A DNA stretch of 64,000 nt from Owenia fusiformis. Lineage: Eukaryota > Annelida > Polychaeta > Sabellida > Oweniidae. A program made the translations under genes and the position numbers. The stretch is taken from assembly GCA_903813345.2 (NCBI GenBank), contig CAIIXF020000009.1:37439759-37503758 (forward strand), in the 5' to 3' direction. This document shows positions 49,775-62,400 of this stretch, piece after piece. Position 1 is the first letter of the stretch; each line of letters begins with the position of its first letter. The notes beneath the pieces are model-generated. The model did no database searches. It saw nothing but the letters and a program-made list of their open reading frames with translations, and was not told where the DNA came from.

Positions 49775-49780
49775 TTTATA
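49775..49780 (-). promoter_or_regulatory. TATA box for the signal-peptide exon
   Basis: TATAAA on the minus strand about 93 bp before the candidate ATG, leaving room for a start site about 30 bp downstream and a short 5' leader. Confidence 0.3.
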
Positions 49781-52700
49781 GCAGTCTATAAAAAGTTCAA
49801 GCACTTGAAAACTTTCAGTCAAAAAAAATCGTTATGATTGTAAACATCTTGATTTAATATTTTACTAATGAGCGTTATGTACTCTCTCTTGTCTAGACGC
49901 TTACATGGTGTTTTATTAATTAAAAGAGTTGTGCTCCTGACATCGATCTTTTACTTAACCCCTAATCTGTAACAAAGTTGTGTTTCTTTTGTAATCTAGC
50001 TGTAACAATAACATTTATCATTTGGTGTCTAGTTACACAAACAATTTTGATATGCGCAAAAGTAAAGAAACAAATTGGGAATTTTACGAAAATGATAATA
50101 AGTTTTCAATTCATTTTAATTGCTCACAGCATTCCTTGCCGTAGGTTTTCTAAAATGCTAAGAATTCTGACTTCTGACTGTATGAATTCGACTGCAATAA
50201 ATGGTTCGATTAAAATATAGACTCCGAAATGGTGGGAGAATCAGGGGGGGGGGGTAAAAGAACATTTTCCTCGTGCGTTCGATTAACGTTTGGGACATCG
50301 TTGATTTGTTTTTGTTTGGCTATTGTTTCTACTTGTGTGTGTATTCCCTTTTGTAACATTTTGTGTTACATACGTTGAACGCCGACCACGACTACAAAAA
50401 TGGTGGCGAAACAATTTGTTACCAATTCTTGAAATTGAGATAAAATGATTATCAATTGGATACTAGCTACTTACTAGTGTGATTACGTAATGCGCAAGAT
50501 TTTGTCATGTTGGTACTGGTTCCTAAATTTCAAAAAAGTGTTATTTATGTCTATTTCAAAACTTGAAATATGAAATGTTTGAAGTTTTGAAATTGATATC
50601 TAAAAAAAACATTTTTGAATTTTGAGACCTTGGATAGGTACCATACCACGATACCACCATATACAGGATTTATTCCTCGGGCCGGATATATGTCTTCGGT
50701 TCCTGCGGTCTCTGGGTGATACAGTTTTTTCTATTATGATAAACCCTATATCCAAAACCTCCTTGCCGATATGCACATTGTACTGTTTTGTATTGTATTG
50801 TTTACTTTCAGTCTGCGAATGCTGTCTTGTAAAGGCCTATTGCCAACAATCGGATGATTTGAGCTTCAATTAACACTAAAAGTGACGCCTTTGCTTGATT
50901 TACAAGACCAACGTGATAAGATACCTAAGACAAAGACTAGAGGCCAATTTCACAAAAACAATACTTTTGCTTTAACACAAAAATAAAACTTCCGACCCAA
51001 TGGTTATTTCATGATTGTCCTTCGATTTTAAACATTATCTGACAATTTTGCAAAAGTGGAGCACGGACGTCTTTTTGAATTCTGACATTTCTGCATTTAA
51101 ATCTTCAATAACTTCCATATTTGATCAGATGGATGCCTTACAACTTGAACAAAGCACTAATATGTCAAATATCACCACTTGTTACAGACAAATGCCGCCA
51201 GCCGAACACCAAACGCCAAACACCGTCCACAAAAAGTTGGAGATTATAACAATTAGCTACCACTTGCGGTGGGGACATAATAAACCCGATACAAGCTATA
51301 TACATGCCTAGTAGCATTCTGATACTCATAGCATCTCTCTCTGTTGCATCGCAGATCCAGATCCAGAAGGATAGAGATGGAGAGGGCGTGGATTACCACG
51401 ATGGCCTAGTAGTATAAAAGCGTTCTCATATTTTGCCATTAAGCATCAAAAATGTAAAAATGGAATTGAAATAGCAGCTAGTTTAAGACGAGGTAATAAA
51501 AAGCCCTGTCTATTATTTTAAGTTATGAAATCTTCCTTCTCACGAGTGAAGGGCGTAACAGGCGGCAATGTTGGTGTGACATTTGGATAGTCATGTTAAC
51601 ATAACCCTTCCATTGAACATGACTTAGTTCACATATGGATCATTACAGTATTGTGGATAATAATTTCATCACTCCACAAAAAATATTTTATTATCACAGC
51701 CGCTAAATCCTTTCACTTTCAAATCATGGACGGTACCCCTATTCTTTGAGAAATTCGAATTGACAAAAGAAAGAGCCTCCCATTGACTGGCCGACTTATC
51801 TTGGGCCACTTATGTTATCTCCCGGTGCTTCTAACATGATCTAAGTATGGTGTGATGTCTCCCACTGAAAGGGCTGCGGTTAGCATCTGCATGCTTTTGT
51901 TTAAAAAAACTCACTTAGATTTCTTTCTGCGAATCTAGGTTGCAGCGACCTTTCTAAAGCACAATTATTTGAGGAAGTTTCATATTTTAAGTTTAAACAG
52001 CTTCCTTATTGGAGTGTTATTATGGACCTACTTTTTGAATCCACTAAACTGAAAAATGAAGACTATGTATGTAATTAGTTTTGTGTACCAAGAAATTAAC
52101 ATTTAGAAGATTAGGGGTTATACCTTAATTCTTTACGTGATCCATGATTTTAAATAAATGATAATGTAGCCTCCACATTTCAGTTCGACATAATGCGTCC
52201 TATTTTCAATACATTATGCTAAAAAGGCTATACCTTAATGGACACAAAAAATCAATATAGAAAATCTACATCGGACTGCTTATCCATATTCTTCATGCAA
52301 ACTTGCCCTTGCAAAACATTTACCAATTCAATAATTCATATTTCGCGGTTTCGCCAGGTCTGAAAACGTTGCATATTATATGTTATATATTTTCATGGTG
52401 GATCAAAGAGAGGAAGGAATTGATGCATGTTGCTACATGACTAGAATGTCCAAATATATTTAGTTGCATTAAGTTTTGGATGGTCCAACAAGGTTTTATA
52501 TGGAAGTCCTATGTTGGCTGTTTTTATGTTCAACAGTTGAGATAAGATGTACCCTCTTAAAAGATATTTCCAATTTATCCTGACGCCTTTTGGCAACCCA
52601 AAGAACTATGACATATCATTAAGGGTGTCACCCTTTTCAGCAAGAATGTTTGTAAAAAAAGTAAAAATTCCCTGAAAATATGCAAAGTTTATCAGATCCT

Positions 52701-53476
52701 AGTTCTCCCTTGAAAATGTGAGAATGATGTCATAATTAAATTAAATTATTTCATATAAAGTTTCACCATATTCAATACAGTAACACCAGATTTGTCTGAT
52801 AAGATTCAATTTATTCCTAAATCTATGCTCTAAAATTATACAAAATATCACTATAAACTTCGTTATATCATAATTAATAATTTTGAATTCATTCAACTTT
52901 GGCAATTTTCTCATTATTTTATTTTGAGTATAAGAAAGCATTAAAACACAAAGAATAGCATATACATTAACAATATTAATAAGTATTAAAGGAGGTAACC
53001 GATATGGTATAGGGAACTGACCTGTGTATGAAGATCCATAAAGGCTTGCAAGGTTTAAACTCTTGCGCGGTGGAGTCATAATACCATTATGGTAAGCAGT
53101 TAAATATTGGATTTGACTTTCAGTTTCCATTTCAGGAAACAATGTTTATACAGTTTATGAATATCACTGATTCGATTATTATGATGAGTTAATCAGCTTA
53201 AATGTTACTGTTGATAAGAAATAATAATAAAATGACAATACACCACAACCAGTATACAATTATATAACAACAAGAAAGATATACAAAGTCAGTTTCTTAG
53301 GCCGAAGCCTATGTATGGTTTTCCAAACGTCAAAAGTTTTCAAGATGGTTTCTAGGGAATTGGATTGCAATCCAAATCCCAGTGATCTCTTCAAGATCGA
53401 CGCCTCTTCTAAATTCGCCTTGTTGAATTGCCACAGTCCCAAAGATTGTGGTCTATATCGCCAAGTTGTGATCGGA
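49781..53476. other. Long gene-poor stretch before EIF3B
   Basis: No gene, tRNA or clear repeat family could be supported in this 3.7 kb. Open frames are short and motif-free. A (G)n run lies at about 50245. The part nearest 53476 is the EIF3B 3' UTR. Confidence 0.45.
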
Positions 53477-56400
53477 CTACTCGTCAATGACTGTTTCTTC
53501 AACTTTGACGAGAAATTCGATGGTTTCGTCTGCAAGGTCGTCTTCATCCTCATCCTCTCCCATCCCTGAAACATAAATATAACACCTTGTATATATATAA
53601 TTCTACAAATCGTTTGATCACCATTTGTATTTTACACTCATATATTGAACTATTTTCAATAGTTGTCAAAAATAACTAGAAAAACAGCAACTCCACGGAG
53701 TAGCAAATCCCACCGAACAGCCACCTTGAAAATTTCTTCTCAAGCAGATCTCCTTGATCTATAGGCATCAGTATATAAAATTTGAAGTAAATCCGTCCAA
53801 TGGTATTTGAGTTATCAAAGATTACCTTTTTTATGAAAAATGGCAGCCATTTTGAAATTCAGCTGACCCCTTTGAAATTTCTTCTGAAGCAGATCTCCTA
53901 TTTCCCTAAACATCAGGATATAAAATTGGAACCAAATTCATTCACTGGTATTTTAGTTATCAATGATTATGTTTTTTTTAACGAAAAATGGCGGCCATTT
54001 TGAAATTTAGCTGCCATCTTGAAAATCCCTTCTCGAACAGAGCTCCTATGTCCCTAGGCATCAGCATGTAAAATTTGAACCAAATCCATTCAATTAAGAT
54101 AACATTTTTTACAAAAAATGGCCGCCATTTTGAAATATGGTTGCCATCTTGAAAATGTCTTCTTGAGCAAGGTTCCTTTGTACCCAGGCAACAGCATATA
54201 AAATTTGATCCAAATCTATTCAATGGTATTTGAGTTATCAAAGATAATGTTTTTTTACGAAAAATGGCCACCATTTTGAAATATGGTGGCCATCTTGAAA
54301 ATGTCTTCTTCAGCAGGGCTCCTTTGTACCAGGACAACAGCATATAAAATTTGAACCAAATCCATCTACTAGTATTTGAGTAATCAAAGATTACATTTTT
54401 TCCGAAAAATGGCCGCCATTTTGAATTTAGCAGCCATATTGAAAATTCCTTCTCGAGCAGAGGTTCTACACCCATAAGGCATAAGCCTATAAAATTTGAA
54501 TGAAATCCGTTAACCGGTATTTGAGTTATTGCCCGGACACACGAACGGACGGACGGACGAACGGACGGACGGCTTTTCTATATTCCCCTCGAACTTCGTT
54601 CGGTGGGATAATAAGGTATATAGGTTTAGCAATGTATCAGCTAAGGATGCGAAATACTACACATACTGAAACTTTATTTTGTAAATGTAATGAATTATAA
54701 GTGTCATAAAAAATAAAATAAATAAAAAAATCCTATATAAGGAAGAAAACATACCAGCTCGAGCATCCATTCTCCAATCCAAGGTCTCTGCAAACATCTG
54801 CTCACATTTGCTACGGTAAGCTTCAAAAGAGGCTATCAACTCTCTGCGCTTCTCTATGAGCTCCTACAAAAAGATGGGTGACAATATATGTGAACAGCAC
54901 CTTACTCAGATATAAGGTGTGGCCACGTTTTTTTCGAGTATTGACCTTCATATGTAAAGTCAAATCAATATCAATGACAGTGAAATTCCTTGTATTCCAT
55001 ATTTTCACACCATAAGATTTTCTTGGGCACAATATTTTCTGTATTTTACAAGAATCATTGAATTCCTTCTATTGCAGGGGTCATCTATAAAAATTGCCTC
55101 ATAAGATTTCATTTTGTTCATCAGAGATGTGTCAGAATGTGAACAGCTGAATATATAATCATTGGCAAATTATGAGTGACACGCGTATACAAAAGGAGCA
55201 AAATCATCCAAATAACAAGTTTAACATTAAAAAACAATTGGAATGACAATTGGAATGGCTTTTAGAAATATGAATATTACATCTTCTCTTTACTGGTCAC
55301 CTCAAAATATCTAAAATATCAACCCCAATTTAAGGACCCAAAAGTTTGAGAAACTACTGATTTCTAACATAATCTCCAGATTTTTTAATTTTAACCAACC
55401 AGGTACACTTTTAAACATTTTTTAAACATTTCATTAAACTGCATCAAACTGTTGTTTACAAGTTATTACATAGCTTACCTTGGAAGCCTTCGACTGACTC
55501 ATACGATCTTTCAATTCAAACTGAGCACTGTACTTCTTCATGTTGCGCTTGATTTCCTGAAATAGTTAAAATAAAGGTCAGTTTGGGGTCATTTTTATTT
55601 GACTTTAAATTGTCACAAAAATACATTTTATTGTATAAATATGATATTGGTAAGCAGTCATACATTGCATGTGGAGAAACAAAATTACTACAAATTAGCT
55701 TCTACAAACTAATTTTGGAAATTGAAATTTTGAGTTTTTCAAGCCTCATACGATTTCATGTTGTTCATCAGAGATATTTCAGAATGTGAACAGCTGAATA
55801 TATAATCATTGGCGTAATGTGGTATCCATATCCGAACTAAATTCCCAGAAATACAATTATTTATCATGATTAAAATAGTTTCATTATTAATGAAATTGCT
55901 ACTTTCTGTACATAGAATAGTTGATTTCAGAGCAAATATTATCAATCATCCATTTCCCTGAGATATGAGAAACACCAAACTCAACTTTCACACCTCATAC
56001 TATTTCTAAGATGAGGTTACAAATGAATTACTATACTATACCTTGATCATATCTGTTGTAAGAAGAGAAGCAGGCTTAGGTCTCCATAGCAACTGGCAGA
56101 AGCGGTCCATGGGGTGTTTCTGGAGCAGCTTGCCCTGGAAGCTCCAAATCCAGTAGGCATTGTCCACCTTGTGGCCCCACCAGCTGACGGCAGATGAGAC
56201 GTAACGTCCTGTGGGGTCCCACTCCACATCTGTGGCCATGAAGTGCTCAGTCTGGGCCATAACTGTCATATCAGTAGTGTCTATGAACTCAAGGACCCCA
56301 TTCATACTGAAATGACAGAAATTTTTATATATCACTGTCACATCGAAAGATGAACAGGTATTATTATATCATTGCTAGAAATTGTGTGATTTGATTGGTC

Positions 56401-59400
56401 GAGTCAGTACCATGTGATCAAAAATACCATAACGTATTTCACAGCTCCCTCAATTTTAGGATAATAAAAGACGTATTGCCCGGCGTATTGCCCGCCCGGG
56501 AATTCTGACAACTACACTGGACGAAAATAAAGTGTACCATTCAATGATACTTGTACGTAATTATGTTCACTTATGGATTAATGATATATTAATTGATTAA
56601 AATAAATGATCATAGGGAATGTCTAGCAATGATATAATAAAACAAATATTTCATTCTATGTTCGGGCAATACCTGTTGCACTTTCAATGATTTTTGCATC
56701 ATGTATTTCCCTCGCCCTACGGGCTGCGGGCAATACATACCGCAAAAATCATTGAAAGATGAACAGGTATTGCCCTCCATAGAATGAAATATTTGTTTAT
56801 TCCTCTCAATTCTTTGTGAAATATTTGTATATCATTTCAAACTTAAATTGGTTATTTCTTGCAAATTAAATGTTAATTTCATCTTACACTCGTGAGAACA
56901 CATATTATTACCATTGATTACAACCCAACAGATTTCATTGGTGTCATTATTCAACTTGTGTAATCATTATCTAAATGTATCATGCTTGCTTTGCTATTAT
57001 GTAAAGTATTAAATTTAAATGAGTGTTAATTCATCGACTGAGAATTGTCAACTATCATTTTCATTGCCTCAGCCCTTTCAACTGGATGTATGCGATCAAA
57101 ATAATTTGTGGGGAATATATGTGAATCCATCACAAAAACAAAATGCTAAGTTGGCAATTGAAATAACAAGCTTAACATCCATTATAATCAACTATGCCAC
57201 TCATCACCTCCAAACAAAGACATCTCCTGTTGCTCACCTGCGTAGACCTGCCATGACTAAGAACTGTCCCTGTGGTGACCAGAATAAATGGTTAGCAGTC
57301 TTCTTCTCCAGGGTCTTCACAAGGACCACTTTGCCCTTGGGCTCCATGACATACACACTCAAGGAGATACGTGGGTTCTCTCCATGTAAGAATGCAAACC
57401 TGTGACCATTTGGCTCCCAGGCAAAAGCACTAATGGGTTCTGAAAATGATGAAAATGAACAATTTGTACAATCTTAAAATCATCATGTAATATATGGCAT
57501 GCAATCAATATTAAACTGAAGCATTGGTAATTCTTTCTTAGTAGTGGACTAATTGTGTTTTTGGATCTCCTTTGCCACCCCACTGCAATACTTAGGTTAT
57601 ATCTCACAGTCTCACATATGTATGTAATGCAGTTATTTTGTTCAATAGATATTCTTCATACTTTCTGTGAAAATGAGTCTATCAAAAATTGCTTGAACTT
57701 TTACAGGGATTCAAGGAACTAGATATATAAGTTAAAACAAATCAGCCTTTTATATGAACTATAAGATTTCTTTATATGAACTTAGACACTGCATTTGTGC
57801 ATTTAGAAAATAAAATTAATCTAGACGTGGGTTCACAAAATAAAAGTGGAGTTCTTATATCATGTGTGCCTCATACAATTTCATGTTGTTCGTCAAAGAT
57901 GCATCAGAATGTGAACAGCTGAATGACATAATCATTGGCTTGAACAAATTTATATTGTAACACAAAAAAATTCTAGTTAGATCTCAAAAGGCAAAAGCCT
58001 ATAAGTAATGACAAAAAAAGTTATCTTTTATTCAAATGGTTGAATATTTCAAAAAATGAGCAAGTTATTAACTCTTCACTTACCTTTGATCTCTAGCTTA
58101 TCTACTGGGATCTGTTTCTCTCTAATGCGGAACAGTTCAAAATTGTGGTAGAGACCCTAAACATGCAAAAGTACAGAATAGAGTATATCATAAGTAGAAT
58201 GTGAAAATACAGGGTGTTCCATATGTTTCAGAAATGATGCTCTGTTTTATTGGTTTTCTTTTCAATCTAACTGAATTTTTGACACAATGTGTCTAAACAT
58301 GATTTGAATAAGTTGGAAAAGTTTCATATCGTGAAGTTCAGTAGTCTTAATTATATGGTTGCTATAGTAACCTAGGAGTAGGGTAGGTGGAGCAGGTGTA
58401 ACAACGCGCAAAATATATGAAAAATTGGTAAAAATAGTTTTTTTTGTACGAAGTGTGAATAAGTATTAGGTTGTCAGAGCTGGATCAAACTTGTCAGTAA
58501 TTAAACAAAAATGAAGATGGATTTCAAGAAAGTTAAAAAAATGTCACCACCCTTGATCACATCACAATTTAAACACCTGTCATGTCATGAGTCACAAAGG
58601 ATAATAAACACAGGGAATTTTAGAAGAGCGGCCATCTTGAAAAGTTAAAAAGTCATTAGCAGATGAAAACCTTCGACTTAGGCAACACACAACAATCTGT
58701 GACAAGACATGACATGTGTGAATAACAGTTTTCTGCAGCAGACACAATTAAACTCCTAACGAAACCACATGGGGACTCAATGATGGTAACCTGGAGAGTG
58801 TATGAGTGGTACAAGTGGCTCAAATCTGGAAGGGAAACTGAAACCGATTATCCAAAATGTGGACATCCGAGAACAGTGAGAGCGCTGACTAATGCGGAAG
58901 GGATAGATGCTGAAATAATGATGATGGCTAATAAAGGGTGTGATAACATTTCTAATTTCCAGGAATCTACCTTTATTCTTTTTAATTTCCAACAAGTTTG
59001 ATGCGACTATGACAAGTTAATACTTTGGACACTTTATACAAAAACTACTATTTTTACAAAAATGTCATGTTTTGCGCGTTGTTACACCTGCTCCACCTAC
59101 CCTACCCCTAGGTTACTATAGCAACCATATTATTCAGTCTACTGAGTTTCATGATATGAAACTTTTACAACTTATTCACAACATATTTCGACACATTTTG
59201 TTAAAAAATCAGCTAGATTGAAAAGAAAACAAATAAAATACAGCATCATTCCTGAAACATATGGAACACCCTGTATGAGTAAATATGAGTTATATTCTCT
59301 TTTATACTGTGTGATGCTATTCAAGAAGAAAGTATTAGACATCAAATTGAAAAGGTACCACTGAAAATCCATCTAAAATTAATGAAACACTGTTGAAAGA

Positions 59401-62400
59401 AGTAAAAGAAACATGATGAAAATTTGTTTGAATTCATCCAATTTCTGGAACACAAATTGGAACAGATACTAAAAGCTGATATTAAAAATAATGTAAATTT
59501 CAGGCGAATAATGTAGTCTTAACAAAGAACACTTACGCTATATTTATTACTATCCTTCTCTCTACGAATCTTTGTGTAACGATCAACCTTCACCCCGAGA
59601 TAGTCACCATTTTTCTGCCAATGCATCTTACAATCTGCGACGTTGAACAGATTCTTGGTGCTGAGGTCACGCCTGGATGGTATCTCAATCAGCGTCACTC
59701 TAGCTGGGATATTGCCATCCTCAGGCACCCAATAACTCAAGATATTGTCGCTAGGACTCCATGAAAAATCTCTAAAAAATGAAAATGTTTGTTTTCTTAG
59801 AAATTGAAAGTTCTAGAACACTTGAAAATTTGAGAAATGGCTTCATTAAATTGTAGATATTAAAATATTTTAACCATCATGTGTTTAACATCTTTTTGAT
59901 TTTGTGGAACTTTTTTTAGCTTTAAGAAGTGGCTTCATAAAATTGTTGAAATCAAAATTTCAAATACTCCAAAATTGCTCAGAATTTGACTAAATAATGT
60001 TTTAGTAATGTGAACATTTTGTTATTTCTTATTCAACAATAATTATTTTCTAACTACTGTTTAATGAGGCTTACTTGATATTAGAGATCTTCATGCTTTT
60101 CTTGTCTAGAAGACCGAAAGACTGGAATGAGAAAAAGTAGCACATAAAATAAATTACATGTACTCGTATTACTTATACAAAATCATCTATAATCTACTTG
60201 CAAGTACACATTAAACTTTCTTATTACATTGATCAGAGGATGTCTCCAAAATTATTTTGTATAATTTAATCAGTCGCACTACACAAGCAAGTGTGAGCTG
60301 CCTGAAAACAATTATTTTGGGGATATTCCATAATTTAAAGTGAACTTACTGGTGTTTCATAGATGCTGAGTGAGTCAGGTCCACTCCTACAGAAATATTC
60401 TCCACTTGAGCTCCACCTATTAGACATAAATAAATACATTATCAGTCGAGTAAAGTTTACTGGTCAACCTAACATTGATTGGGATTCAACACTTCAAAAT
60501 AAATTATTTGAATGGTATGATTCAAACGCTGATGCCTGTATGTATGTAGAACGCTAACTGGTATGGACAAATGGATAAATGTAAAACTCCATTGGCATAT
60601 CTTGATGTTTGGATTGTGATTTAACATTAAAATTTTGATAGTGCTTAAATATGAAAATATCTCATTAAAAATGAGAGCCTTCAGCTAGATCTCATAACTA
60701 CGTATATAGCAAACAGTTAATCAAATGAATCAATTATAAAGCACACATCACATTTTTGTCATTAAATCAGAACTTAATAACAATACCTAAAGTGTCGATA
60801 ACTATTTTGAATAAACCTACTTGAATATGGGCCAGACTGAAGCATTTTCACAGTGGAAGCCTCGTTTCTTCTTTCCTGTCCTGATGTCCCAGATAATGAT
60901 GGCCTGGGGCTCTTCCTTATTGTCTGGTAGGGGGCTAAATGTTACCACATACCTGAAATAATAGATCATTGGCATTGTAAATAGAGTATAAAGATTAATT
61001 ATCAAATGAGAAATATATTTGCAAAAAGCAGCATGGTTGATAATCCAGGAATTTATTAGTATATCAATGAAAAGAAATTATAATTGTATATTCATGGTTA
61101 AAACTCCACCCTAACATCAGAATAACCACAAGATTTTTTAGAAAACGTGCATACTATTTCATTTACTTATTGTACATGTTATAAGAGAGCTGCAAATACC
61201 TTTCACAGGGAGAGAAGTCTATGAGTTGTACCCCAGTGTGGCTGTATCTCATGATCTGCTTGAATTTCTCCCCTCCCCATAAAGCTATACCTTTACCATG
61301 GAAGGTTGCTAGGTAGGTTCCCTTGGGGGACCAGCGCACATATGTCTCTGTCCAGCGCTGCAACATTACAACATACAATTTAAGAGGGACTTGAGTCTGT
61401 TGACAAAATACAAACCAGAACAACGGCAACGCCAAAGCGTAGCGAATCCCATCGAACATTTTTCAAAAGGGGCACCTTCTACCAAAAGTGTCATTAGACA
61501 GTGTGCCATGCTTATAATATTCACATACCAAATATGAACAAAATCGCTCTACTACTTTTCGAGTTATAGTAAAATACGTTAAAATGGTGGCCATTTTGAA
61601 AAATGGCCGCCTTCTACCAAAAGTGTCATTACACAGTGTGCCATGCTTATACGTATTCACGTACCAAATATGAGCAAAATCGCTCCACTACTTTTCGAGT
61701 TATAGTAAAATAAGTTAAAATGGCAGCCATTTTTCAAAATGTCCGCCATTTTTCAAAATGGCCGCCTTCTACCAAAAGTGTCATTAGACAGTGTGCCATG
61801 CTTACAGTATTCACATACCGAATATGAACAAAATCGCTCCACTACTTTTCAAGTTATAGTAAAATACGTTAAAATGGCGGCCATTTTGAAAAATGACCGC
61901 CCTCTACCAAAAGTGTCATTAGACAGTGTGCCATGCTTATACGTATTCACATACCAAATATGAACAAAATCGCTCCACTACTTTTCGAGTTTTAGTAAAA
62001 TAAGTTAAAATGGCGGCCATTTTTCAAAATGTCCGCCATTTTTCAAAATGGCCACCTTCTACCAAAAGTGTCATTAGACAGCGTGCCATGCTTATAGTAT
62101 TCACATACCAAATATGAACAAAATCGCTCCACTACTTTTCGAGTTACGGCAAAAATCGTAAAATAACGAGAAAAGGCCGCCATTTTTTAAGATGGCTTCC
62201 GTGTGCTTTTTTAATATCTACATTTCTAGCTTTATTAATGTCCTATATAATTTTTTTACATTTAAAACATATTGCTATTACAGTTTTACATATTGCACCT
62301 AAATTACTGTAAAATCGGCACTAAAATGGCCGCCATTTTTAAATGAGCGGCCATTTTGAAAATCGGCTTTCGAGCAGAACTTCTACCCCCATAGGGTATA

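Noticed and set aside
53978-54475. 165-residue minus-strand frame with repeating [11 protein letters not shown]-like blocks.
   Set aside because: It is the translated GCCGCCATTTTGAAA tandem repeat of the pearl-like element.
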